Positions 28,456 to 38,193 of a stretch of 64,000 bases of DNA are shown here, piece after piece. The DNA is from Burkholderia latens (GTDB lineage: Bacteria > Pseudomonadota > Gammaproteobacteria > Burkholderiales > Burkholderiaceae). Both the position numbers and the translations under genes were made by a program. The notes beneath the pieces were generated by a model. That model did no database searches, had not been told where the DNA came from, and was given only the letters and a program-made list of their open reading frames with translations. The stretch spans positions 62,001 to 126,000 of the forward strand of contig NZ_CABVPL010000003.1 in NCBI RefSeq assembly GCF_902499045.1. Direction: 5' to 3'. Every line of letters starts with the position of its first letter. Position 1 is the stretch's first letter.

Positions 28456-29682
28456 TCAACAAGCCGTGTCGTTTGGCATTACGCTCTCCGCCCGATCATC
28501 AGCGGAATTTTCCATTTGCATCGAAACGGGCGCTTCCAGTTCGCATATCCCGGTTGAATAGACACGGCACTCGAAACGGGAAATGGGCATCGTGGAACTG
28601 ATTCGCAACGTAAAACGGGTCATACGTTCGAGGCTGATTTCGTGCCACTTGACGGCTCGGCGCGCGAATTCGAAGTCACCGCCACACGAACCCACGATGT
28701 CGAGGATGGCCACGATGGTTTCAGGCTCGATCGAAGGCGTCGACCGAAAGCATTGATTCGCTTTGAGCTCGAACGTAACGATGTAGTCGCCCGCATTGAC
28801 CCGTTCGTATGGGCCGAACTGAAGATAACCTTCCGTATCGATGTATAGGCGGGGTCCTTCATAGCCGCGATGTACGACGCCATGCGTGCTGAAGCCGGTG
28901 AGGGCCCGTGTGGCGGGCAGCCCGAAGCGCGCCTGCGCGATCCGTCGTACCTGACGATAGAGTTCAATGTCCGCCTGGTTCCTGTCCAGGATTCTCTCGA
29001 ACGTCTCGGGACGCACGTGAAAGCTCCCCCCACCTTCGTGGAATGCGTTCTCGCCCGAGAGTGCCTGCGTTGCGTTGATCTTCGGACGAACTGCCGGATC
29101 GTCGAAGCGAATATCAAGTAGTCGACCAAGATAGTCGAGCGAGTGCCCGTAGCAATCGACCAGTCCGATGAAATCGAATAGGTGAAGCTTTTCGAGTGCG
29201 ACGGAAAGCATTCGGTCGATATCGTCCGTACGCTCGTCGACGAAGAATTCGTAGACCGTCCGTGTGTAATAGTTATTGAATGCCGGAATGTGATCCGAGA
29301 TCGACGAACGGAAGAAGTCGTCGCACGGCATCGTCTTGACCGGAATGGTTTCCGGTTGCGGAATGATCCGGTTTTCGATGTCGAGTTTGTAGCTGGCCAG
29401 CCACTCATAGTGCGACATCAAGCGTTCGATCGGATCGCGAAAGAACGTAAACAGCATCTTCTCGCCTGGAATGTTGCGGATCTCTCGAGGGCGATACTCG
29501 TGGCCGCAGAAGAAGCGGTACCGCTCCAATGAATCAGACGGCAGATACGCAAGTGTTGCACGTAGATCTTCGGGAAAGAAGTATTTTCCGACACGGCTCT
29601 TGTAAAACTGCGCGGCGATGTCGGAACCGGCCGTCTTTTGCATGTGAAGGAAGACGGTTTTTCTTGTCGAATCGATCTTCAT
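28456..29682 (-). CDS. sulfotransferase family protein with an extra C-terminal domain
   Basis: Sulfotransferases move sulfate from PAPS to hydroxyl groups. The 408-residue protein has the 5'-phosphosulfate loop FLHMQKTAGSDIA (residues 11-23) and the 3'-phosphate site FTFFRDPIERLMSHYEW (residues about 78-94, Arg82 and Ser90), the pattern of carbohydrate 2-O-sulfotransferase-like enzymes. These cover the first 270 residues or so. The remaining 120 or so residues (from about LTGFSTHGVVHRGYEG) have beta-rich, alternating character and are not part of a minimal sulfotransferase; they may bind carbohydrate. The gene sits between cysC and the capsule glycosyltransferase, all leftward, so capsule sugars are the likely acceptor. 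Confidence 0.85.
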   Translation of the reverse strand: MKIDSTRKTVFLHMQKTAGSDIAAQFYKSRVGKYFFPEDLRATLAYLPSDSLERYRFFCGHEYRPREIRNIPGEKMLFTFFRDPIERLMSHYEWLASYKLDIENRIIPQPETIPVKTMPCDDFFRSSISDHIPAFNNYYTRTVYEFFVDERTDDIDRMLSVALEKLHLFDFIGLVDCYGHSLDYLGRLLDIRFDDPAVRPKINATQALSGENAFHEGGGSFHVRPETFERILDRNQADIELYRQVRRIAQARFGLPATRALTGFSTHGVVHRGYEGPRLYIDTEGYLQFGPYERVNAGDYIVTFELKANQCFRSTPSIEPETIVAILDIVGSCGGDFEFARRAVKWHEISLERMTRFTLRISSTMPISRFECRVYSTGICELEAPVSMQMENSADDRAESVMPNDTAC

Positions 29683-29763
29683 ATGTATCCGGGGCGGTGT
29701 TTTCGTGACGGCTGTATTCGTGGGCTGATTCGAGGTGCCGATATCCGCGGCGGGTCAGTTGCT

Positions 29764-30420
29764 TCAGGTGGAAGTTCGTCGGTCCCGGGGCGACGTGGTG
29801 ACCGGCGATCGCCGATCCGGTGTCTCTTTGCTTCCGTCGAATGCCACATTCGGTGCAAGGAAGTCGATCAAAGGCAGAATGCTTGCCACGGCGCTTTCGA
29901 CCGTGATCCCCGACGTATCCAGCATCACGTCCGGATGAAGCGGACATTCATAGGCCGACGAGATGCCGGAAAAGTCCCGAACCTCGCCCCGGGAAGCCCG
30001 CGCGTAGAGGCCTTTCGGATCTCGTCGTATGCACTCCTGCAGCGGAGTGCATACATATACTTCGATGAACCCCGCGCCAATGATCGACCGTGCGAGCGTC
30101 CGCTGGGATGCGAGGGGCGAGATGGTTGCCACGATCGTCACGTAATGCTCATTATTGAAAAGCTTCGCTATATGAGCGATACGTCGAATGTTTTCGTCGC
30201 GGTCTGCCACGGAAAATCCGAGATCGGAGCAGATTCCCGCCCTCAGTTCGTCGCCGTCGAGCGTGACCGTCCTTTTGCCGTTCGCTTTGAGCGATGCGCA
30301 CAACGCGCGAGCGATTGTCGACTTTCCAGCGCCCGACAACCCAGTCAGCCAAAGGACAGGTGGAATAGCGTTGCATTCGTGCGAATTGTTCGGGTTCACA
30401 TGCAGATTTGTGGTGGACAT
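29764..30420 (-). CDS. cysC: adenylyl-sulfate (APS) kinase
   Basis: CysC phosphorylates APS to PAPS, the donor for sulfotransferases. The 218-residue protein has the P-loop GLSGAGKST at residues 27-35, the APS site DGDELRAGICSDLGFS, and RDENIRRIAHIAKLF. Beyond about residue 195 it has a basic tail (DRRSPVTTSPRDRRTST) not usual in CysC. It is the first gene of the leftward arm, followed 81 bp later by the sulfotransferase, so together they form a dedicated sulfation step for the capsule. APS itself must come from ATP sulfurylase elsewhere. Confidence 0.93.
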   Translation of the reverse strand: MSTTNLHVNPNNSHECNAIPPVLWLTGLSGAGKSTIARALCASLKANGKRTVTLDGDELRAGICSDLGFSVADRDENIRRIAHIAKLFNNEHYVTIVATISPLASQRTLARSIIGAGFIEVYVCTPLQECIRRDPKGLYARASRGEVRDFSGISSAYECPLHPDVMLDTSGITVESAVASILPLIDFLAPNVAFDGSKETPDRRSPVTTSPRDRRTST

Positions 30421-30931
30421 GACGCTTGCACTGTATCCGCATGTTGCAGGAATTGTCAGTCGGCGGGACGCCGTAAGGATTTCCTTACGGCATCCGAATC
30501 GGCATGGTCGATCGACCCCGCGTTTTGCGGTTCTGAACGAAGAAACGATCGGCCCGGCGCGTTCGAACGGATTGTCGGATTACCGCGAAAGTGCCGTGTT
30601 TTCAGGGTTTGCCGGCGTTATCGAGTCGATATCAGAAACCGTGACGGGGCCACGGAAGAAATGCGGCGACGTCGATTTGATGCCCTGCTTTGATCTTGCT
30701 TGCTGCTCGAGCACTATCCGCCGATGTCGGAATATTTCCTGTCGGCATGACAATTGTTGATCCTTGAAAACCGGTGGCGGCATGAAAATGTGCGCGTTGG
30801 TACCGTTTAAAAACGGCAATCGTGCCATCCGGACGCAACGCGAAATGCCGATGAAATCGGTGGCCAAAACGACGAAGCGCGCAGACGTCGGCGTTCGAAT
30901 TGCCGTGGTATCGGTCGAATAGTGAAAGCGA
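30421..30931. promoter_or_regulatory. divergent promoter region of the capsule locus
   Basis: This 511-bp region separates the leftward cysC arm from the rightward regulator-export arm. It holds no convincing gene. It contains the 22-bp palindrome listed separately, 50 bp from the cysC start, a likely place for control of one or both arms. Confidence 0.65.
30470..30491. promoter_or_regulatory. perfect 22-bp palindrome, RcsAB-box-like operator candidate
   Basis: The 10-bp arms GCCGTAAGGA and TCCTTACGGC are exact complements around TT. Its core TAAGGATTTCCTTA resembles the enteric RcsAB box (TAAGAATATTCCTA), which controls capsule genes. It lies between the divergent capsule arms, beside a LuxR-type regulator gene whose recognition helix (AKTISTHK) resembles that of RcsB. 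Confidence 0.5.
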
Positions 30932-31567
30932 ATGATCCAGATCCTTATCGCCGGAAGTCACACGATGATGCGCGGTGCGTTGACGCAATTGGTTCGTGCA
31001 CAACCGGATATGGGCGTCGTGTCGGAACTCGCCTTTGATGCGACAGTGATCGATATGTCACGGCGGTATTCCGCGGATCTCATGTTGATAGACGCTGCCC
31101 CGTCCGTGACCAACTGGATTGACCTGATCCAGAAGCTGCGTGCGGAGACGCCTGCGTTGCCGTTGCTGGTTTTGACGGCACTTGATGCTGCGCCAGAGGC
31201 ACCGCAGGTTTCGCGGTCCGGAGCGAGTGGATGTATCTCCAGAGAAAGTGAGCCGGCGGTGCTGTTCGAAGCAGTGAGACAGGTGGCCGCAGGCGGCCGC
31301 TTCATTGATCCAGCACTGATCGATGCGGTGTTTTTTGGCGATAGCGGCACTAACCGTGTGGCGGAGGACGGGCTGTCAAAAAGGGAGAGGCAGGTATTGC
31401 AGCTGATTGCCTCCGGATACAGCGTGACCGACATCGCGCGCAGTCTCTCGCTGAGCGCAAAGACGATCAGTACGCACAAGATTCGGATGATGCGGAAACT
31501 CAACTTGGAAAGCAACGCGGAACTGATGCGCTACTTGTTCCGCAGCGGGATCACCGCGCATCGTTGA
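30932..31567 (+). CDS. NarL/LuxR-type response regulator with degenerate receiver
   Basis: The 211-residue protein has a CheY-like receiver and a C-terminal LuxR helix-turn-helix (LSKRERQVLQLIASGYSVTDIARSLSLSAKTISTHK, about residues 147-182). In the receiver the usual pair of acidic residues after strand 1 is Gly8-Ser9 (MIQILIAGSH), and the usual late Lys is replaced (SGASGCISRESEP). The likely phosphoacceptor Asp54 (LMLIDAA) and the Thr of LVLTA remain. Loss of the acidic magnesium pocket suggests it works without normal phosphorylation. It is the first gene of the rightward capsule arm. Compare the canonical paralogue at 44957. Confidence 0.85.
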   Translation: MIQILIAGSHTMMRGALTQLVRAQPDMGVVSELAFDATVIDMSRRYSADLMLIDAAPSVTNWIDLIQKLRAETPALPLLVLTALDAAPEAPQVSRSGASGCISRESEPAVLFEAVRQVAAGGRFIDPALIDAVFFGDSGTNRVAEDGLSKRERQVLQLIASGYSVTDIARSLSLSAKTISTHKIRMMRKLNLESNAELMRYLFRSGITAHR

Positions 31568-31678
31568 GGTCGAACAACCGGCTGGTGTCACGCTTGCGCC
31601 CGATTGCGGCAGGGCGCAAGACCAGAAAACAGTTAGGCGACGGTGCAGGTAGCGCCGTCGAGTTGCAACATTCAATTC

Positions 31679-32851
31679 ATGTCCATGTCAACCAGCCATC
31701 CCCTTAGATCCCTCGCTGTGGCGCTGTGCATGAGTGCGGCCGCATGCACGACGATTCCGCGGTCGGGGCCGGCGACAAGTGATCTGGTATCGGCAGCTAA
31801 TCGAGACGGCAACCTGCATCGGATCGATATCGTCGACCTGACTCCGGAGGTCGTTCTGAAGCTTCGCGCAGCGAAGTCTTCGAATACGTTTTCCGACGCG
31901 CTAGGCATGGCGCAGCGATGCGATGGAACACTCGGCGTCGGCGATACCGTCGCAGTGTCGATATGGGAGGCTCCGCCGGCGACGTTGTTCGGCGGCGGGG
32001 AGTCCGAGGCATCGGTTGCGCCTGCGTCGAGCCGCATGGTGACGTTGCCCGATCAGGTGATCGATTCCGGAGGTGAAATTGGTGTGCCGTTCGCGGGGAA
32101 GATCCAGGCGGCGGGACTGACGCCCGTGCGACTCGAATCTGCGATCGTTAAACGGCTCGCGGGCAAGGCGAATCAGCCACAGGTGATGGTGCGAACCGTT
32201 CGTAACGCGACCGCCGACGTGACCGTGGTGGGCGATGTCAACAACAACACGCGCATGCCACTGACGCCGAAGTGCGAGCGGCTGCTAGACGCGTTGGCTG
32301 CTTCCGGCGGAGTCAGGCAGGCGATCGACAAAGTGACGTTGCAGGTGACGCGCGGCACGGGTGTCTATTCGATGCCGTTGGATTCCGTCATTCGCGATCC
32401 GAGGCAGAACATCCCATTGCGCGCCGGCGATGTGGTCACCGCGCTCTATCAGCCGCTGAGCTTCCTGGCGTTTGGGGCGACAGGAAAGAACGAGGAAATC
32501 GGCTTCGAAGGAAAAGGTATTTCTCTAGCGCAGGCGCTTGCGCGGGCCGGTGGACTGCTCGACAACCGCGCGGACGCAAACGGTGTGTTCGTATTCCGTC
32601 TCGAAGATCGTCCGATGGCGGGAGACCACGCGATGGGACGAGCGGATGCGTCATCGATCGAACGCGTGCCGGTGGTCTATCGACTCGACCTAAAGGATCC
32701 GTCCGGCATGTTCCTGGCTCAGCAGTTCGAGATGCAGGACAAGGACGCTCTGTATGTGTCGAATGCGCCGGTCGCGGACATTCAGAAGCTTGCAAATCTG
32801 TTCTACACGGTCGTGTTTCCAGCGGTGAGTATCGGTACACAGTTCAAGTAA
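31679..32851 (+). CDS. KpsD/Wza-like outer-membrane polysaccharide export protein, WcbC-like
   Basis: The 390-residue protein (start at 31679 or 31685; neither has a strong ribosome binding site) begins with a lipoprotein-type signal (LRSLAVALCMSAAAC, Cys about residue 20). It has the polysaccharide-export PES domain: CDGTLGVGDTVAVSIWEAPPAT, PDQVIDSGGEIGVPFAGKIQAAGLT, then SLBB-type stretches (ATADVTVVGDV and RLLDALAASGG). It should form the outer-membrane channel for capsule export, working with the KpsE-like protein next door. Confidence 0.9.
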   Translation: MSMSTSHPLRSLAVALCMSAAACTTIPRSGPATSDLVSAANRDGNLHRIDIVDLTPEVVLKLRAAKSSNTFSDALGMAQRCDGTLGVGDTVAVSIWEAPPATLFGGGESEASVAPASSRMVTLPDQVIDSGGEIGVPFAGKIQAAGLTPVRLESAIVKRLAGKANQPQVMVRTVRNATADVTVVGDVNNNTRMPLTPKCERLLDALAASGGVRQAIDKVTLQVTRGTGVYSMPLDSVIRDPRQNIPLRAGDVVTALYQPLSFLAFGATGKNEEIGFEGKGISLAQALARAGGLLDNRADANGVFVFRLEDRPMAGDHAMGRADASSIERVPVVYRLDLKDPSGMFLAQQFEMQDKDALYVSNAPVADIQKLANLFYTVVFPAVSIGTQFK

Positions 32852-32937
32852 AGACTGCAGCGCGCGTTGACGTTCGCGAGGTGCCTCGTCGCGCCACGAG
32901 ATTGTCAACCTGTTCAATTCTGGCGTAGGAGACGCTG

Positions 32938-34053
32938 TTGATCAAGGCATTGGGGCGTAGCTCGAACAAGCTGTTGTTCGTCGTGACGGTGGCCGTGCCG
33001 ACGCTATTGGCTTCGATTTACTTCGGAGTCGTCGCGTCGGACGTCTACATCAGTGAAAGCAGATTCGTGGTCCGCAGTCAGCAGAGACAGGAAAGCGGCG
33101 CGCTGCTCACTACGTTTCTACAAGGAACGAGCTTTGGCCGCTCCCTCGACGATGCATGGATCGTGACCGACTATATCGAGTCGATGGACGCGCTGCGCGC
33201 GCTCGATCGAAATCTTCCACTGCGCAAATGGTTCGGGTCACCGAACGGCGACGTGATTAGCCGCTTTCCGCAACTGGGCGGCGGCGGAAGCTATGAGAGC
33301 TTTTTGAAGTACTACAAGAGCCGGATCATTTCCGTCGTCCACGATAGTACGAGCAGCATCACGACATTGCGCGTGTCCTCATTCGACCCGCACGCCGCGC
33401 AGGCAATCAACGAGAACCTGTTGTCCATGAGTGAGGTGCTTGTCAACGAATTGAATCGACGAGGTCTGGAAGACGGGATGCGTTACGCGAAAGATGCGGT
33501 TCGGAGTGCGCAGGCCCGCGTTTCGGAAAGCGCACTCGCACTTGCACAATATCGAAGTAGCGTCGCCGTGTTTGATCCTGACCGGCAGTCGTCGTTGCGG
33601 CTGCAACAGATCGGCCACCTGCAGGATGAACTGCTTGCCACTCGTACCAAGTTGGTCGAAGTCCAAGCGGTGTCGCCTGCGAATCCGCAGATCGGTAGCC
33701 TGAAAGCGCGCATCGATGTGCTCCGCGACGAAATCGATGGCGCGTCGAAGCTGGTGACTGGAAAAGGCTCGGACAGTCTCGCGGCGAAGACTCGCGAATA
33801 CGAGCGCCTGAGCATCGAGAAGGGCTTCGCCGAACGGGAACTCGCGAGCGCGCTGGCGCTCGAGGAGCAGGCGAGAAGCGAGGCGTCGAAAAAGCAGCTT
33901 TACATTGCTCGTGTCGTTCAGCCCGGCTTGCCGGATGCTCCCGAGGAACCGAAGCGGCTGCGGGCGGTCATCGTCACGTTCATGCTCGGTCTGGTGACAT
34001 GGGGCATCCTGTCGCTGCTGCTGGCTGGCGTGCGTGAACACACGAGTCAATAG
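32938..34053 (+). CDS. KpsE-like inner-membrane capsule export protein, WcbD-like
   Basis: The 371-residue polysaccharide co-polymerase of group 3 links the ABC transporter to the outer-membrane channel. It starts at TTG behind GTAGGAGA. It has an N-terminal membrane helix (LLFVVTVAVPTLLASIYFGVV, about residues 13-33), a periplasmic domain with SESRFVVRSQ, a long coiled coil about residues 180-320 and a second membrane helix near the C-terminus (VIVTFMLGLVTWGILSLLLA), preceded by PGLPDAPEEPKRLRAV, the proline-rich motif of the family. Confidence 0.93.
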   Translation: MIKALGRSSNKLLFVVTVAVPTLLASIYFGVVASDVYISESRFVVRSQQRQESGALLTTFLQGTSFGRSLDDAWIVTDYIESMDALRALDRNLPLRKWFGSPNGDVISRFPQLGGGGSYESFLKYYKSRIISVVHDSTSSITTLRVSSFDPHAAQAINENLLSMSEVLVNELNRRGLEDGMRYAKDAVRSAQARVSESALALAQYRSSVAVFDPDRQSSLRLQQIGHLQDELLATRTKLVEVQAVSPANPQIGSLKARIDVLRDEIDGASKLVTGKGSDSLAAKTREYERLSIEKGFAERELASALALEEQARSEASKKQLYIARVVQPGLPDAPEEPKRLRAVIVTFMLGLVTWGILSLLLAGVREHTSQ

Positions 34054-34065
34054 GCGAGCGAAATC

Positions 34066-34854
34066 ATGAAAGAAGCGTCGTTCCGTGAGTCGATGACCGT
34101 TCAGGCGCGTGTCGTCGGCGCGTTGATTATGAGAGAAATCATCACACGCTTTGGCCGACACAATATCGGCTTCCTTTGGCTGTTCGTCGAACCCATGATG
34201 TTCACGCTGGGCATCGCAACGTTGTGGTACGTGACCAAGGCGTCTCACGGACACGACGTGCCGATCGTCGAATTCGCGCTCACCGGCTATTCGACCGTAC
34301 TCCTTTGGCGGAATTGTGCGACGCGTTGCGTTGGCGGGCTGACGCCGAATCTGAGCCTTCTGTTTCACAGGAACGTCAAACCGCTGGACGTGTTCCTTGC
34401 TCGTATCGTCCTCGAAATTGCAGGCGCGACCGCTTCGTTTTACAGCCTGACTGCCATTTTCTGGGTGTTTGGGCTCGCGGAGCTTCCGGCTCATCCGTCG
34501 AGGGTCGTCGCTGCCTGGGGGCTAACCGCTTTTCTGTCGACTGGCCTGGGCCTGTTCATCGGATCGATTAGCGAATTGTCGGAAGTCGCGGAGCGCATAT
34601 GGCATACCGTGACTTATCTACTGTTTCCCTTTTCGGGTGCGGTATTCATGGTCGACTGGTTGCCCGAAACGGCACGCAAGGCGGTGTTGCTTCTGCCATG
34701 GGTGCACGGGGTCGAGATGCTCAGGAGCGGATATCTGGGCGATGCGTATACCTACCACTACAGCGCGACGTTCATGCTCTGGTCGGCGTCGATTCTGATG
34801 CTCAGCGGGCTGCTGATTCTGAAGGTCGTTCATAGCAGGGTGGAGGCGGGATGA
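34066..34854 (+). CDS. wzm: KpsM-like ABC capsule transporter permease
   Basis: The 262-residue membrane protein is the permease of an ABC-2 type exporter of polysaccharide. It begins with a cytoplasmic amphipathic stretch ([31 protein letters not shown]), the usual KpsM opening, and has six hydrophobic segments. It starts 12 bp after the KpsE-like gene, and its stop overlaps the KpsT-like start by 4 bp. Confidence 0.94.
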   Translation: MKEASFRESMTVQARVVGALIMREIITRFGRHNIGFLWLFVEPMMFTLGIATLWYVTKASHGHDVPIVEFALTGYSTVLLWRNCATRCVGGLTPNLSLLFHRNVKPLDVFLARIVLEIAGATASFYSLTAIFWVFGLAELPAHPSRVVAAWGLTAFLSTGLGLFIGSISELSEVAERIWHTVTYLLFPFSGAVFMVDWLPETARKAVLLLPWVHGVEMLRSGYLGDAYTYHYSATFMLWSASILMLSGLLILKVVHSRVEAG

Positions 34855-35516
34855 TTCGACTCGAAAACGTCAGCAAGCGCTATCCGACCGCGTCGGGTGG
34901 CAGAAACGTGCTCGACGGCATCTCGTTCACACTGGAACGAGGAAGGAAGATCGGCATTCTGGGCACGAACGGTGCAGGAAAGTCGACGCTGATCCGCGTG
35001 CTGGCCGGCGTGGAGCCGGCGTCGAGCGGCACCATCCAGCGGGGCATGAGCCTGTCGTGGCCGCTCGCTTTCGGCGGCGCATTTCAGAACAGCCTGACGG
35101 GACTGGACAACCTCAGGTTCATCTCCCGAGTCTACGGTTGCGCCGAGGCGCCGATGCGCCGCTTTGTCGAAGATTTCTCTGGTCTCGGACGATACTTGCG
35201 CGAGCCAATCAAGGTGTATTCGAGCGGCATGCGCGCGAGGCTTGCTTTCGCTTTGTCGATTGCGGTGGAGTTCGACTGCTTTCTGATTGACGAAGTGATC
35301 GCGGTCGGCGATCAGCAGTTTCAGGAGCGCTGCCGGGAAGAGTTGTTCGTGAAGCGAAAGGATCGTTCGATGATCCTGGTATCCCACGATCCCAATCTGA
35401 TTCGTCAGTATTGTGATACGGCGGCGATCCTGGACGGCGGAAAGCTGAGTTTATGCGATTCTGTCGACGACGCCTATTCAATCTATACGCAAAAACTGGC
35501 AAATCGGGCCAGCTAA
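34851..35516 (+). CDS. wzt: KpsT-like ABC capsule transporter ATPase
   Basis: The 221-residue ATPase has Walker [10 protein letters not shown] at residues 38-46, the signature [16 protein letters not shown] and Walker B CFLIDE, then the H-loop in LVSHD. It has no C-terminal carbohydrate-binding extension of the Wzt O-antigen type, which matches KpsT capsule exporters with a Kdo-linked lipid anchor rather than O-antigen Wzt. Confidence 0.95.
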   Translation: MIRLENVSKRYPTASGGRNVLDGISFTLERGRKIGILGTNGAGKSTLIRVLAGVEPASSGTIQRGMSLSWPLAFGGAFQNSLTGLDNLRFISRVYGCAEAPMRRFVEDFSGLGRYLREPIKVYSSGMRARLAFALSIAVEFDCFLIDEVIAVGDQQFQERCREELFVKRKDRSMILVSHDPNLIRQYCDTAAILDGGKLSLCDSVDDAYSIYTQKLANRAS

Positions 35517-35559
35517 CGACACAAGGGGCGAGCGGTTTTCATCTGCACGCGACAAAAAA

Positions 35560-36885
35560 ATGAAAGAAAGTAAGCCACGACTCGCCATTATCAGCACCCA
35601 CGACGATCTGTGCGGCATCGCGAGCTACGCCCGTGCGTTGGTGCGGCAGCTTTCGCCGAATTTCGACATCGTGGTGTTCGATCTCGATCAGTATATTTTT
35701 CGGCATACCAGCCGATATGTTCGAAAGATGGCGGACAAGGAAATCGAACGAATCTGCAAGGAAATCCGTGAATTCGATTGTGTGAACATTCAACTCGAGC
35801 ATGGAATATTCGGCAAGAACAAACGTGATGCGTATAAGCGAATCTGCAAGGTCATCTCAGCCGCGCCGGCGCTGTCGATCACGTTCCATACCGTGTTTGA
35901 CGGCGCCGCCGTCGATTGGAAGGCGGTGAGGCAGGAACTGGGGCGTTTCAACGTTTATGCGGCGTGGTCGATAGCGATGGGTTCACGGTTCGAGAATACG
36001 TTGCTGGGTGCCGGTGTTTACCAGGCGATACGTCGTGCACAACGGACGAAGAAAGTCAGCGTGGTCGTCCATACGAAACGCGATCACCGGACGTTGCGCG
36101 TCATTGAGCGAATCAAGAACGTCTACGATCATCCGCTCGCCTATTATTCGCGCGACGAGGCCGCCGAATACGCAAGAGCCGCGCGCCGCGACGAGTTCCC
36201 GTTGCTGAAGAACTGCGGCGAGGACGTCGTGCTGCTTGGGTGCTTCGGCTTTACGGGAACTTATAAGGGAATCGACACGGCGTTGCGCGCGCTGCATCTG
36301 CTTCCCGAAAACTATCACCTTGCGATCTTCGGTGGCGTGCATCCTGAGGCGATCCAACGTGGTGTCGCGCTCGACCCGTACGTCGCCGAGCTTCTGCAGA
36401 TCGTCAGTCCCGGCCGCAGCTGGCTGGATGACGTGAAAGGGGAGTCCGCTAAAGCGGTCAACCTGAATGCTTCGATCAGCGAGTTGCTCCAGTTGGCCGA
36501 TACACCGCACGTAAAGGATATTTCGCATCGCACGCATTTCATGGGGCCTATGACCGACGACGAGATGCCTCGCGCGATGGAAATTTGCGATGCGGTGCTG
36601 CTGCCTTATCTGGAGGTGGGACAGTCTGCATCCGGGCCGATGTCGATGGCAGTGAACCTGAACCGGCCAGTCATTGCGACACGGACGAAGACGTTCCTCC
36701 AGTTCTGTCGCTACTACCCGGGGCGAGTGTCGTTATTTGATATCGGCAATTACCTTCAGTTGAGCCAGATCATCAGAGCCGGGGCATTCAGCCCACCGTT
36801 GCGCGGCGCCGACGATCCGGTACCTGGAACGGATTCGAATATCGTGGCGTATTGCAAAGCACTCTTCCTCGATCGGGCAGCATGA
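35560..36885 (+). CDS. glycosyltransferase, GT-B group 1 (WcbE-like)
   Basis: The 441-residue protein begins RLAIISTHDDLCGIASYARAL, the acceptor-side opening of group 1 glycosyltransferases. It has a donor-side block (LLGCFGFTGTYKGIDTALRAL, then LAIFGGVHPEA) and the late DAVLLPYLEVGQSASGPMSMAVNL segment, where a Glu holds the place of the usual donor motif. It is 43 bp after the ATPase gene in the rightward capsule arm and should add a sugar to the capsule repeat. Donor and linkage are not predictable. Confidence 0.82.
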   Translation: MKESKPRLAIISTHDDLCGIASYARALVRQLSPNFDIVVFDLDQYIFRHTSRYVRKMADKEIERICKEIREFDCVNIQLEHGIFGKNKRDAYKRICKVISAAPALSITFHTVFDGAAVDWKAVRQELGRFNVYAAWSIAMGSRFENTLLGAGVYQAIRRAQRTKKVSVVVHTKRDHRTLRVIERIKNVYDHPLAYYSRDEAAEYARAARRDEFPLLKNCGEDVVLLGCFGFTGTYKGIDTALRALHLLPENYHLAIFGGVHPEAIQRGVALDPYVAELLQIVSPGRSWLDDVKGESAKAVNLNASISELLQLADTPHVKDISHRTHFMGPMTDDEMPRAMEICDAVLLPYLEVGQSASGPMSMAVNLNRPVIATRTKTFLQFCRYYPGRVSLFDIGNYLQLSQIIRAGAFSPPLRGADDPVPGTDSNIVAYCKALFLDRAA

Positions 36886-37974
<1,089 letters not shown>

Positions 37975-38193
37975 CCGGTCACTGAGTCAGTCGTGCCATT
38001 CCACCGAGCGACCTCGATATGGCTGAGGCTACGTGGAGGACGGAACGCGGGTTCGATTGGAATCGCGTTGTCACGCCGGGCGGAAAGACTCTGCTGGACG
38101 TAACGCGCTAGCTGGAATCTTTCATGCGAGCAAGCCGCCCACGCGCACGTCGCGCGTGGGCGCCTGAAGCTCGAGTTGATCGGAGCCGCCTCG
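37975..38193 (+). other. gap between gmd and the KpsS-like gene with a hairpin
   Basis: A perfect 10-bp hairpin (GCCCACGCGC at 38137-38146, GCGCGTGGGC at 38152-38161) precedes the KpsS-like start. Without a T-tract it is not a clear terminator. The gap is larger than others in this arm, and a short open frame in it (30 codons near 38019) looks non-functional, so it may mark a deletion or insertion scar. Confidence 0.35.

Noticed and set aside
38019-38111. 30-codon frame between gmd and the KpsS-like gene.
   Set aside because: No start signal and no recognisable sequence; treated as part of the gap.
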